Source: Aeromicrobium sp. A1-2 (GTDB lineage: Bacteria > Actinomycetota > Actinomycetes > Propionibacteriales > Nocardioidaceae). From it: 64,000 bases of DNA. The first letter of the stretch is position 1. Every line of letters begins with the position of its first letter. The stretch is taken from NCBI RefSeq assembly GCF_003443875.1, contig NZ_CP027482.1, positions 1,550,001 through 1,614,000 of the forward strand, read 5' to 3'. The translations under genes were made by a program, and so were the position numbers. Shown here one piece after another: positions 27,536-36,574 of this stretch. Below the pieces are notes generated by a model. The model saw only the letters and a list, made by a program, of their open reading frames with translations. It had not been told where the DNA came from and did no database searches.

Positions 27536-29668
27536 GTGTCTGAACGCGTTAAGCCGCCCCGTCGTCCGTGGCTGCCGGCTGCTCTACCCGCATTTTTCGG
27601 TAGCGAGCCGACGGTGACGGACCCGTGGGCCGGGCTGCTCGACGTCATCGCGAAGTTCGATTCCCTCACCACTGACCTCCGCATCGATGCACTCGGTGCC
27701 GCAGCAGAACTTGAGGAGGTCGACACCAAGTTCCTTCAGCGCACTGCAGGCCCAACTGATAGGCGGTCCATGAGCGCCGAAGATCTTCGGTCGCCGATGC
27801 GTGTAGTCCTCATGGGCCGAACAATGGCGGGTAAGTCTTCACTGCTCGCCGCGTTGACCGGAGCCCACGTCAATCGCATTGGCGACGGCGGACAGCGGTT
27901 CTCGCGCGATGTGTTCAGCGCTGCAACCACCGCCTCGGACCGCATCGAGATTGTGGACACGCCCGGAGTTGGGGCCCACGGTGGGACCGACGACACGCAG
28001 ATAGCATTACGAGCCGCTCTGGAGGCAGACCTGATCATCTGGGTCAACAGCAGCGATTCGATCCAGGAAGAATCAGCCGGGGCGCTCCGGCTACTCGGAG
28101 CGGTTGGCAAGCCAATCATCGTTGCCCTCAACTGTCGCCAGTCGCTCGAAGGTGTCGGCAGGCTTAACTTGCTCAGGTTTCCCGACCGCGTATTCGGAAA
28201 CCGTGACGGCCTCGTTGAGGAAATCAAGCGGCACATGGCAGAAGTGGGAGTAGCGCCGCAGGATGTCGTCCACGTTCATGCCCTAGCGGCCACTAAAGCC
28301 CTGGCACGCGGTGCACTCGATGCTGAGCTACACCAGGCAAGTCGAATTGAAGCCCTCGTCGCTTCCCTGCTCCGTGAGCAAGCAGTCAACAGTGAGAACC
28401 GGCGAGCGATTCGAATTGTCGACGGCCCACGTCAAAGTGGCGAGGAACTGGCCACGGCGCTTCGCACGGGTTCGATAAGCCTTCTCGCACAGGCTGAACG
28501 AGATCTCAACCAGACCGCAGATCTGCACACGCGTCTGGCGAGAACCGTGCGCTTGAGCGGCGAGGCGATGCGGTCAGACATCCAAGCCACGGTGGGCAAA
28601 CGACGCGATTGGCACCTGAACCTCACCGACTTCGGAACGTCGCTCCAGTCGGAGTGGCAGAAGGAGCTGACCTCGTTACAGGAGGACCTAAAAACAGCGT
28701 TGGGACTGCGACTGTCGGGGTTGACGACGGACGTTGACACGACACTCGCAGACACCGAGTCCGAGTGGGCAGCCGTCTCACCTGACCAGTTCGAGCTACG
28801 CGATCTCTCCGGCTTCAACGCGATTTGGGGCAACCGGCTCCTACGAGCAGGGGTTGGAGTCGGAGGCAGCGCAGCAGGGCTCTGGGGAGGCGCCATCCTT
28901 GGTGCCAAGATCGGCGGGGTTCTCGGATTGGAGACTGGCCCCGGCGCCATCGTCACAGCCACGGTCGGCGCGATCGTGGGCGGCGTTGTTGGGATCTCCC
29001 TAGGCCCGATCAAGAATCTGTCTGACCGCATCATCCTTGGCAAGGACGGAGTCTTACGCAAGCGAAGCAGCGAGGTGGCGGAACAGGTCGGGCCCCTGCT
29101 CGACCAGATATCGCTGGAGTACGATTCCCGCGTTTCTGCTCAACTAGACGAAATCCAGAAGCATTTAGCGGCCGAACGAGTGCGAAGCGATGACCGATCC
29201 ATGTCCCTCCAACGACTGGCTCGACGCTGGGAGCAGACCTCCGAAACCTTTCGGCACCTGATCGGCGAACTCGACAGAGAGACAACCGCGGCGCTGTTGC
29301 GCCTTGACGGGCGAGAGCGGCTCGCACGTTCAGTCAACCGGGCGACCCGAGTGCCCGGCGTTACCGTGCTTGCCGAGTTCAGCGACCCCTCCTTCTGGGA
29401 GGCGTGGCTCTTCCCACCAGACATCGGGGAACCGCTCGCCGCGGGAAAAACGCCGGCGCAAGGCGGCGAAGCGGTAAGTGCGCTGACGTACGCTCTCGGT
29501 CTCGTTGATGCTCCTGCCACTCTCGGACAAGCGAACGCAGAGTCGGCCACGATCCATATCGAAGCTGCTGTCCCCGACGCGATCACAGTGACATGGGCTG
29601 AGACTTTGAGTGCCCACACCCGCAAGGACATCCGAATTGTGTCGCCAGGAAAGGCCACCAACACATGA
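27536..29668 (+). CDS. Dynamin-like GTPase, first of a pair
   Basis: 710 residues. G1 motif GRTMAGKSS lies near residue 97, a switch Thr-rich region follows, then G3 DTPGVG near 141. The G4 position reads NCRQ, not NKxD, so guanine specificity may be altered. A glycine/hydrophobic segment of about 55 residues (435-490) could insert in membrane, as the paddle of bacterial dynamins does; helical regions flank it. The next gene is a second GTPase joined by an ATGA overlap, so the pair forms a two-component system like LeoA/LeoBC or DynA-type dynamins, some of which protect against phage. The GTG at 27536 is tentative; no strong ribosome site is seen. Confidence 0.75.
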   Translation: MSERVKPPRRPWLPAALPAFFGSEPTVTDPWAGLLDVIAKFDSLTTDLRIDALGAAAELEEVDTKFLQRTAGPTDRRSMSAEDLRSPMRVVLMGRTMAGKSSLLAALTGAHVNRIGDGGQRFSRDVFSAATTASDRIEIVDTPGVGAHGGTDDTQIALRAALEADLIIWVNSSDSIQEESAGALRLLGAVGKPIIVALNCRQSLEGVGRLNLLRFPDRVFGNRDGLVEEIKRHMAEVGVAPQDVVHVHALAATKALARGALDAELHQASRIEALVASLLREQAVNSENRRAIRIVDGPRQSGEELATALRTGSISLLAQAERDLNQTADLHTRLARTVRLSGEAMRSDIQATVGKRRDWHLNLTDFGTSLQSEWQKELTSLQEDLKTALGLRLSGLTTDVDTTLADTESEWAAVSPDQFELRDLSGFNAIWGNRLLRAGVGVGGSAAGLWGGAILGAKIGGVLGLETGPGAIVTATVGAIVGGVVGISLGPIKNLSDRIILGKDGVLRKRSSEVAEQVGPLLDQISLEYDSRVSAQLDEIQKHLAAERVRSDDRSMSLQRLARRWEQTSETFRHLIGELDRETTAALLRLDGRERLARSVNRATRVPGVTVLAEFSDPSFWEAWLFPPDIGEPLAAGKTPAQGGEAVSALTYALGLVDAPATLGQANAESATIHIEAAVPDAITVTWAETLSAHTRKDIRIVSPGKATNT

Positions 29669-31392
29669 CAGCCAACTTGTTCAAAGAGATGTCAGCATCG
29701 GCACGAGAACTGGGAGACGAACTACGCGCCGTCCTCGGTGACCACGACCCTGCCGTCGCACGGCCTCTGCTTGAGCGGCTCTCTACTGAGCCCCATGAAA
29801 GTCCATTGTTGGTTTTCACGGGCCTGCATAGCAGCGGCAAGTCAACACTGATCGAGGCGCTTACGAACCGGGTGTTCAAGGTGGCGATCGGTTCGGGTGT
29901 TACGACGAACGACGTAGCCGAATACGACTGGGACGGTGACGTCACGCTCGTAGATACGCCCGGTGTCCATGCAGGCCGCCCGCACCACGACGAGCGCGCG
30001 GAACAGGCGCTCCAGTCTGCAGATCTGGTTCTGTTCGCGGTTCCCGTCGAGCTCTTCGACGACGTGTTGGTCGCACACCTCAGGGATGTCTTAGGACGGC
30101 TCGACAAAGCCCACCAGACACTCATCGTGATCACCAAGACCGGAACCATGCCACCTCCAGCTCCCGGCAAGAGGGAGGACGCGATCGAAAAGGCGCTCGG
30201 ACCTTTCGAGCAGGTTCCGTGGGTGGAGTGCGACGCTCAGTACTATCTCGACGGACTGGACCTTGCAGACTCCCACCGGGATGACTCCGTGGCATTCATC
30301 GAGGCCTCCGGCATGGAGAACGTGGCCGCCCTCATCGACCAGTTCGCCAGCGAACAAGGGATGCAGGCCAGGTTGAGCCAACCGTTGCAGCATATTCTCG
30401 CCATCGCTCTTGCTGCGTCGGCGACTCTCACCGATGATCCCCATGAGCAAGCTGCACTGCAGGTTCTAGCCCGGCAGAGGGCAGCGCTGTCCAAGAAGCG
30501 CATCCACCTGGACGACCTCCTAGCAGCCCGGGCAGCTGACTTCCGCGGTGACGCGGTGCGAGCTGCCGCACGGTTCGCCGACAGTATCGAACGAACCGAA
30601 CAAGACAGTCATGAACCGGATGCCGTACTGGCCACCGAGATGTCCGCACTGAACGGCGACCTCAGTTCCTCGTTGGATCGCTTCGAGACCGCGGTGCGCC
30701 AGGTTCTCGAAGTTCAGTTTGAGGACCTGGCATCGGAAGTTCTGCAGATCGAGGCGTCCCCATACGGACGTGTCGCGGTTCAGCTCGGCGATGTGGATGC
30801 ACCAACTTTTGACGGTCCCAGTGTCACGGTCACGCCGATTGGTGGCCCACTCCCGGCACCGCCTCAGTGGGCGGGCGATCTCACCAAGCACGTCAAGAAG
30901 TTCAGCAAACTCTGGGGCGCTGGCGACGGGATAAAGGCCGCAGCGGGCAGCAACGGTCACCAGATCGTTCTGAAGGTCGGGCACGCATTCAACAAGAAAT
31001 TCAAGCCGTGGGAAGCCGTGAAGACCGCGAATACGATCGGCAGGGTCGCGAAGGTAGGTGGAGCTGTCGTTGCCGTAGGGCTGGAGGCCTACGGCGTCCT
31101 CGCCGACGAACGTGCGGCTGTGAAGGCAGAACAAGCGCGAGCAGACCGTCGCCGCACAATCACCCAGGAAGTTTTGGCTCAAGCCGACGGGATTATCCGT
31201 GATGGACTGGACGCGATCGGAGCCGATCTGAACAGCATGTTCAAACCCGAGTTTGAGCAGATTGACGCAATGGCAAGAGTAGTCCGGGGGGCACGTGTGA
31301 CGCGCTCTGAGCTCCGCGCACAGCTGGAATCTGTCCAGCAGCGAGCCGAAGCGTCATTGGAATACCTGGCGAAGCAAGCACCCGAACTCTGA
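29665..31392 (+). CDS. Dynamin-like GTPase, second of a pair
   Basis: 575 residues. G1 GLHSSGKST near residue 54, a VTTND switch region, G3 DTPGVH near 96 and a G4-like TKTG near 155. The middle is helical and charged. Residues 450-475 (TIGRVAKVGGAVVAVGLEAYGVL) form a short hydrophobic segment. Translation is coupled to the first GTPase (ATGA). Paired bacterial dynamins typically co-assemble on membranes; a role in membrane repair or anti-phage defence is inferred from the family and from the cargo setting. A large hairpin follows 14 bases after the stop. Confidence 0.75.
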   Translation: MTANLFKEMSASARELGDELRAVLGDHDPAVARPLLERLSTEPHESPLLVFTGLHSSGKSTLIEALTNRVFKVAIGSGVTTNDVAEYDWDGDVTLVDTPGVHAGRPHHDERAEQALQSADLVLFAVPVELFDDVLVAHLRDVLGRLDKAHQTLIVITKTGTMPPPAPGKREDAIEKALGPFEQVPWVECDAQYYLDGLDLADSHRDDSVAFIEASGMENVAALIDQFASEQGMQARLSQPLQHILAIALAASATLTDDPHEQAALQVLARQRAALSKKRIHLDDLLAARAADFRGDAVRAAARFADSIERTEQDSHEPDAVLATEMSALNGDLSSSLDRFETAVRQVLEVQFEDLASEVLQIEASPYGRVAVQLGDVDAPTFDGPSVTVTPIGGPLPAPPQWAGDLTKHVKKFSKLWGAGDGIKAAAGSNGHQIVLKVGHAFNKKFKPWEAVKTANTIGRVAKVGGAVVAVGLEAYGVLADERAAVKAEQARADRRRTITQEVLAQADGIIRDGLDAIGADLNSMFKPEFEQIDAMARVVRGARVTRSELRAQLESVQQRAEASLEYLAKQAPEL

Positions 31393-31405
31393 AACTCTGC
31401 CAAAT

Positions 31406-31455
31406 GGGGTACGCCCGTTGACCTGCGGAAACATCGCAGGAAGGGGGCGTACCCC
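31406..31455. terminator. Nested two-stem hairpin after the dynamin pair
   Basis: Outer perfect 11-bp arms (31406-31416 with 31445-31455) enclose an inner perfect 6-bp stem (31422-31427 with 31435-31440) with a 7-base loop. There is no T tract, so it may not be a simple terminator. It sits 61 bases upstream of the PrimPol gene and could be a replication-linked or regulatory structure. Confidence 0.55.
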
Positions 31456-31516
31456 CACCCTTACTGGCAAGTAGGGGGTGCGTAGTCGGATACGGGTGCT
31501 GAGCAGCATCGGATGT

Positions 31517-32443
31517 ATGACCGACTCGTCAGAGCCCAGGACACCGACCCCACGGTGGTCGCCCACGCTGGTCGCCCAACTTCGTGAGGCGTCCCAGCCG
31601 CGAGAGGCCGCCGAGTGCCTCGCTGCAGCCGGCGTTCCGGTATTCCCCTGCGTGGCCCTGGAAAAGCGCCCTCTCACCACCCACGGGTTCCACGACGCGT
31701 CGGTCGACCCCGACCAGATCGCCGGCTGGTGGAGCCGCTGGCCGGACGCGAACGTGGCGATGCCCACCGGCATCGCGTCGGGGATCGACGTCGTGGACGT
31801 TGATATTCACGCCGAAGGCAACGGCTACGACGCGATCCGCAGCGCACGCTCCTCGGGCTTGCTCGGTGATCCCGCATGGATGGTGACGACGCCCTCGTCC
31901 GGGCTCCACCTCTGCTTCCTGCACGCCGATGATGTGAGCCAGCCTTCTTGGCAGGTGCCCACCCGGCACGTCGACTTCCGCGGCGACGGCGGTTACGTCG
32001 TGCTGCCTCCGTCTCGGGTGAGCCAGGCTGACGACACGGTCGGCCGGTACGAAGTCGTCGACATCGCCACACATCAGCCCGACTCTGTTGACGCTGGCGC
32101 ACTGCGCCGGTTCCTCGAACCCAAACCTCCATCCCGTCTGCCCGCGGACCTCCCTGTGGTCGGGGCGCGTCCGGATCGGCTCGCAGCGTGGGTCGCGTCC
32201 CTGTCGGAAGGTGAGCGCAACCATGGCCTGTTCTGGGCATCGTGCCGAATGGCAGAGGCCGGGGAACGCTTCGACGTCACCGCCAATGTGCTCGGCGGTG
32301 CCGCGCAATCAGCTGGTCTGTCCGACCGCGAGTCGCTGACGACCATCCAGTCCGCCTATCGCATCGCCACTCGCCTCGGCACCGACTCCACGGGGAGTCG
32401 ATGCCCGCGCCCTACGCAGGCGGTTGAGGGGGTTCGCCTATGA
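31517..32443 (+). CDS. Bifunctional DNA primase/polymerase (PrimPol) protein
   Basis: 308 residues. The N-terminal PrimPol fold (about 20-200) shows the pattern ALEKRPLTTHGFHDAS, GIDVVDVDIH (catalytic acids) and TTPSSGLHLCF (the sGGxH-like motif). Such proteins prime or copy single-stranded DNA in actinobacterial integrative elements and plasmids. No fused helicase is present. The ATG at 31517 is preferred; a GTG at 31478 is in frame. It heads the replication/partition block and overlaps the next ATG. Confidence 0.8.
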   Translation: MTDSSEPRTPTPRWSPTLVAQLREASQPREAAECLAAAGVPVFPCVALEKRPLTTHGFHDASVDPDQIAGWWSRWPDANVAMPTGIASGIDVVDVDIHAEGNGYDAIRSARSSGLLGDPAWMVTTPSSGLHLCFLHADDVSQPSWQVPTRHVDFRGDGGYVVLPPSRVSQADDTVGRYEVVDIATHQPDSVDAGALRRFLEPKPPSRLPADLPVVGARPDRLAAWVASLSEGERNHGLFWASCRMAEAGERFDVTANVLGGAAQSAGLSDRESLTTIQSAYRIATRLGTDSTGSRCPRPTQAVEGVRL

Positions 32444-32505
32444 CGATGCCACGCACCCAGCACTTGTCCCGCTTTCCTTTCGACTTCTTCAAACGAGGTA
32501 ATCCC

Positions 32506-32856
32506 ATGAACGGCCACGACCCTTACGAACGCCAACTCGACCGCATGCCTGACGCCGCGCCTCCGGAGGCTCCGGAGCAGGACGTGTCGCCTCTTGCGGT
32601 GCGACGGGACCCGTCTCAGCAGGCCATCCCGGTCGAGGCGTCCGCCGCTTCGTCTCGGGGTGTCGCGTGGGTCCGGCCCACCGAGCTTGGGATGAGGTTC
32701 AGTTCCTCGGCCGCCGGTCGTGGGATTGATCTACAGACCGCGCTTTCGGATCGGGCCCGGCGGGCTCCGGCGGCAATCGTCCGTGCGTCACGGCGTACGA
32801 CGCGTTCGTCGATCGCTCGGCCGCAAGCGGCCGCACCTGAAGGGCTAGGCCTGTGA
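32506..32856 (+). CDS. Hypothetical ICE backbone protein
   Basis: 116 residues, polar and probably disordered, with Arg-rich C-terminal half. No domain recognised. The ATG at 32506 is chosen for GAGGT seven bases upstream; an in-frame ATG at 32440 overlaps the PrimPol stop and would add 22 residues. It ends in a GTGA overlap with the next gene. Confidence 0.5.
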   Translation: MNGHDPYERQLDRMPDAAPPEAPEQDVSPLAVRRDPSQQAIPVEASAASSRGVAWVRPTELGMRFSSSAAGRGIDLQTALSDRARRAPAAIVRASRRTTRSSIARPQAAAPEGLGL

Positions 32857-33698
32857 AGGCGCCGGCGTTCACGACGCCTCAGGGACTGCGGCTGCTGCTC
32901 GTGCGGTTGCAGTACTCCCCCGCTGGGACGTGGCAGCACGACCCGGATGCCGAAGAGCTGATGCGGTTCGTGACAGCGAAGTACGCCGGGCTGGCGCGCA
33001 AGTACGATCTGCCGCCCGAGGACGCCGCGGTCGCAGCGTTCGAGGCAATGCGCACCCGAGCGGTTCGTACCGCCATCGACCCGTGGGCGGTGGTGACCCG
33101 AGCCGTGCAAGTCACCTTGATCTACGACGCCCGCGCCCAAGGTCTGCTGTGCTCGAACCATCAGGCACGTCGTACTGAGATCTCCGCACACCACGACGCG
33201 GAACGATTCTGTGACCACGACCAAGGCCTGGCCGACTACCACCCCGCGTTCCATGTACCTGCCGAGCAGGAACTTCACGATTGGGACGACGCACCGGCGC
33301 CCTCGGTCATCGAGGAACCGACGAACGCGTGGGTGGCCGCCGAACAGGCCGCCCACATCATGGTCGACAACGGCTGGCCGGAGGCGTCCGCGCATTGGTG
33401 CATCGAGTACGTGTGCGGACAGGTGATCCGCTCTGGATACCGCCAGACGGCATACGCGCGTCTGACGCGCGATCACCATGCCGAGGCGCTATTGGACTTA
33501 TCGCATCCGGCCTGGGTCGGGGTGTTGCAGGCGCTGCTGGGCATCGATGACCCGGTTCTTGAACGCACCCGTGAAGGCCGGGGACTCCTCCAGCTCCTGA
33601 TGATGGGATATCTGCCGGCCGAGCTCAGCTCCCTGGTGTGTTTCGCGGACGTCTTCGAAGCCACTGCTCCAAGGCACGAGGGGGCATCCCATGTCTGA
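32853..33698 (+). CDS. Hypothetical ICE backbone protein, helical
   Basis: 281 residues, largely alpha-helical by sequence. Residues 40-105 (KYAGLARKYDLPPEDAAVAA ... QVTLIYDARAQ) faintly resemble sigma-factor region 2 folding, and LDLSHPAWVGVLQALLGIDDP follows further on, but no confident family match is possible. It is coupled by overlaps to both neighbours and precedes ParB, suggesting a role in replication or maintenance control. Confidence 0.55.
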   Translation: MKAPAFTTPQGLRLLLVRLQYSPAGTWQHDPDAEELMRFVTAKYAGLARKYDLPPEDAAVAAFEAMRTRAVRTAIDPWAVVTRAVQVTLIYDARAQGLLCSNHQARRTEISAHHDAERFCDHDQGLADYHPAFHVPAEQELHDWDDAPAPSVIEEPTNAWVAAEQAAHIMVDNGWPEASAHWCIEYVCGQVIRSGYRQTAYARLTRDHHAEALLDLSHPAWVGVLQALLGIDDPVLERTREGRGLLQLLMMGYLPAELSSLVCFADVFEATAPRHEGASHV

Positions 33699-34695
33699 AG
33701 CGACCGGACACATCGAGCTGGAACGACGCGTCAACTCCATCACCGTCGGCGTACGCCACCGCACCGATCCTGAGCGCGATCTCGCGCCGCTGATGCGCTC
33801 TATCGACCGGCTCGGTCTCCTCCAGCCGGTCACGATCACACCGGACGGGGTCCTGATCTGCGGACACCGCCGCTTGAAGGCCGTGAAGGAACTCGGGTGG
33901 CCCACCCTGCGGGTGTGGGTGCGCACCGGGATCTCTGACCCGTTGACGAAGTTGCTGGCCGAGCAGGACGAGAACACCCTGCACCGACCACTCTCGCCGC
34001 TCGATGCCGCGAAACTCTACCGAGAGTTGAAGGACCTCTTGACCGAGGACGCCCTGCGACGCCAACGCGCGACGCGGTTCGGTGCCGTCGACGGGGAAGA
34101 AGGCGACGGTGGTGCCGATTCGGCACCACCGCACGGTGCCCCAGGAAAGTCACGCAATCAAGCAGCGCAACTGATCAGCAACTCGGCTTCACACACGCGA
34201 CTTGAGCAGATCTGCACGATCGAGGCCATTGCTGCCGATGGCGCCGTACCCGCTGACGTGCGCAAGATTGCCGAAGAGGAACTCGAGCGGATCCGCGAAG
34301 GCGGAGCGGTCGACCCAAGTTTCCAACGAGTGCGAGCTGCGCTGAAAGTCGCCGAGGAGCATGAGCCCGACGACGACACGGCCGAAGAGTTGGAGGAACT
34401 CGCGGCCAAAGCCCTGGCCCAGGCGAGGGCCGATCGCGCCTCCCGCATTGCTGCGAATCGGCGCAAGCGTGAAGCTGCAGCCGAAGCCGCGCGGCGTTCA
34501 GTTCACTCCTTCGTTCTCATGTGGGAAGACTTGGAGGGCTGGGCTGGCCGTTACGACCCGGTCGAGGTTGGACAGGAACTGACCGACGCTCAGTGGTCGG
34601 CCTTCGAACAGACCTTCACTGCCTCGGTGGAGTTCGTCGATGCTGCGCGAGCCGCACGCGAGCACCGCCCGTGCGACGCCATGGCGAGCGCGTGA
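33691..34695 (+). CDS. ParB/Spo0J-family partition protein
   Basis: 334 residues. The ParB N-terminal domain (about 10-100) includes GLLQPVTITPDGVLICGHRRLKA, with the GHRR nucleotide-binding signature. A helical DNA-binding part follows, and a coiled, Glu/Arg-rich stretch (about 225-275). ParB proteins load at parS-like sites and help segregate or stabilise circular DNA. No ParA is adjacent; the CpaE-like P-loop protein belongs to the pilus cluster. Useful for keeping the excised circle. Confidence 0.8.
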   Translation: MSEATGHIELERRVNSITVGVRHRTDPERDLAPLMRSIDRLGLLQPVTITPDGVLICGHRRLKAVKELGWPTLRVWVRTGISDPLTKLLAEQDENTLHRPLSPLDAAKLYRELKDLLTEDALRRQRATRFGAVDGEEGDGGADSAPPHGAPGKSRNQAAQLISNSASHTRLEQICTIEAIAADGAVPADVRKIAEEELERIREGGAVDPSFQRVRAALKVAEEHEPDDDTAEELEELAAKALAQARADRASRIAANRRKREAAAEAARRSVHSFVLMWEDLEGWAGRYDPVEVGQELTDAQWSAFEQTFTASVEFVDAARAAREHRPCDAMASA

Positions 34696-34709
34696 AGGGG
34701 CGGCTGGCC

Positions 34710-35396
34710 ATGTTCGGTTCCTCCTCCTACGACCCGGAGTTGCGTCGCCGCCGCCTGATCGTGGCAGCCGCCACCGCCGTGGTGCTGCTGGCCGCGGCGA
34801 TCACCTACGTCCTGCTCACTCGCAACCAGGCTGCTGCTCCCCCACCGGCCGACCCCACGACGGCCACCGCGCCGCAGATGCCGGTCGGTCCGCCGGCGGA
34901 ACCGGACGACGGAACCCTCCCCAAACTCCCCTCGGTTGCGGATCCAGTTGAGTTCGCGGACCTCGTCGCGCACGCGATCTTCGACTGGGACACCAACGCG
35001 CTGGCTCCACGGGCGGCGTACGTCGAACGCATCGCGACCATCGCCGACCCCACGGGTGAGGAAACACCGGGGTTGATCAGCGACGTCGATGCCTACCTGC
35101 CGCCGGAGACCACCTGGATCGATCTGCGGGAGTACGAAACCCGCCAATGGATCGGAGTCGAGTCTGTCGAGGTACCCGCCAAGTGGGCGACCGCGCTCGA
35201 ACAGGGCAGCGCAACGCTCGCTCCAGGCACCACGGCGTACACGATCACCGCCGTCCGTCACCGCGACGGAATCTGGGACGACAAGCCAGTCAGCAGCCGC
35301 CACGACGTGACGTTCACCGTCTTCATCATCTGCGCACCGACGTACGACGCGTGCCGCCTCCTGCGGCTGTCGCTGCTCGACGAGCCACTGGAGTAG
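34710..35396 (+). CDS. Single-pass membrane protein of the transfer operon
   Basis: 228 residues: short basic N-terminus, one membrane helix (about 14-33), Pro/Ala-rich linker, then a soluble domain (about 65-228). Topology and position next to a wall peptidase recall VirB8/TcpC-type NTF2-like components of Gram-positive conjugation systems, but the fold cannot be confirmed by eye. ATG 34710 has AAGGGG nine bases upstream; a GTG at 34692 overlapping the ParB stop is an alternative. Confidence 0.6.
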   Translation: MFGSSSYDPELRRRRLIVAAATAVVLLAAAITYVLLTRNQAAAPPPADPTTATAPQMPVGPPAEPDDGTLPKLPSVADPVEFADLVAHAIFDWDTNALAPRAAYVERIATIADPTGEETPGLISDVDAYLPPETTWIDLREYETRQWIGVESVEVPAKWATALEQGSATLAPGTTAYTITAVRHRDGIWDDKPVSSRHDVTFTVFIICAPTYDACRLLRLSLLDEPLE

Positions 35397-36503
35397 GTGA
35401 GCCCCGTGATGTCGAAAGTCCTCATCGGTGGACTCGTCATGCTATTCCTTGGCCCGGCCGCGGTCCTGCTGTCGCTGGCGGCCATTCTGAATCCCTCTGC
35501 GGAAGCATCGTGCCTGCCGTCAACATCGGTGAACTTCATGTTCCCCGTTCTCAACGCTGCGAACACGCCGGCAGTCGGTGAGTCCGCGCGCGTCGTGTTC
35601 CCTCTCCCCAAGGGGACGTGGCTCGAGACCAGCGAGTTCGGGATGCGGCGCCACCCCATCACCGGCATCTACAAGCTGCACAGCGGTACCGACTTCGCCG
35701 CCCCCTCCGGGACACCGATCCTGGCCGCGGCTGACGGGCAGGTCGCGGCAGCAGGCCCATCGGCCGGGTACGGGAATCTGATCCTGATCGAGCACACCGT
35801 CGCGGGTCAGCGCGTGGCCACGGGCTACGCCCACATGACGGCGGCGAGCGTCATGGTCAAGGTTGGCGACCGCGTCAGTGCTGGGCAGCAGATTGCTTCG
35901 GTCGGCGCCACCGGTTACGCCACCGGGCCCCACTTGCACTTCGAGCTGCGCCTCGGCAGCGCGAGCGGGGCACCCGTCGATCCCGCGCCATGGCTCGCAG
36001 CGCAAGGAGCCGTCGACCTGGCAAAGGGATCACCAAGCAAGACCAGTAGTTGCGGCCCCGAAGGTGATGCGACGCCGTACGACGGGACGAACCCCAACGG
36101 CATGGTCGACGATCCCACCACCGACGGGAAGATCACCGAACGGACCGCGGCAGTGCTCGCGCAGGTCCGTCAACAATTCCCCAGCACGTCGTGGTCCTGT
36201 CACTCCCCTCGGCCGGGCCAGCCGTCCGAACACTCACTCGGCCGGGCGTGCGACGGAACGTTCGGCAACTCCATCGGCACCAGAGCCACCGGCCCTGCCC
36301 TCGACCTGGGTTGGAAGGTCACCAACTGGATGAAGACCAACGCGAAGACACTCGGCGTCCAATACCTCATCTGGCAAGGGAAGATCTGGTCCGTTGCCAG
36401 ATCGGCCGAAGGGTGGCGCGCATACGACGGCGGCGGCATGTACGACCCCACTGATGTCACCGGAGGGCACTTCGACCACCTGCACTTCACTGTGATCTCA
36501 TAA
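35397..36503 (+). CDS. M23-family cell-wall peptidase of the conjugation system
   Basis: 368 residues. A signal-anchor helix (about 8-32) is followed by an M23/LytM domain (about 65-205) with metal ligands in HSGTDF and HLHFE. A C-terminal domain (about 240-368) ends in GGHFDHLHFTV. The enzyme would open peptidoglycan for the mating channel. An ATG at 35409, after GGTGAG, is an equally likely start. It is the last gene before a cargo insertion on the opposite strand. Confidence 0.85.
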   Translation: MSPVMSKVLIGGLVMLFLGPAAVLLSLAAILNPSAEASCLPSTSVNFMFPVLNAANTPAVGESARVVFPLPKGTWLETSEFGMRRHPITGIYKLHSGTDFAAPSGTPILAAADGQVAAAGPSAGYGNLILIEHTVAGQRVATGYAHMTAASVMVKVGDRVSAGQQIASVGATGYATGPHLHFELRLGSASGAPVDPAPWLAAQGAVDLAKGSPSKTSSCGPEGDATPYDGTNPNGMVDDPTTDGKITERTAAVLAQVRQQFPSTSWSCHSPRPGQPSEHSLGRACDGTFGNSIGTRATGPALDLGWKVTNWMKTNAKTLGVQYLIWQGKIWSVARSAEGWRAYDGGGMYDPTDVTGGHFDHLHFTVIS

Positions 36504-36513
36504 AGTCGGAACT

Positions 36514-36546
36514 TACATCTAACGTACGCATTTTGCCTTAGATGTA
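36514..36546. terminator. Hairpin between convergent genes
   Basis: Perfect 9-bp arms TACATCTAA (36514-36522) and TTAGATGTA (36538-36546), 15-base loop, AT-richer than its surroundings. It lies between the peptidase and the caspase gene, which converge, so it could end transcripts from both sides. It also marks the edge of the caspase cargo. Confidence 0.5.
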
Positions 36547-36574
36547 GCCGTGGATTCGTAGGTCCGCGCTCCTG

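Noticed and set aside
27450..27617. 56-codon frame overlapping the BTAD stop
   Set aside because: It overlaps the start of the dynamin gene in another frame and has no recognisable features; likely chance.
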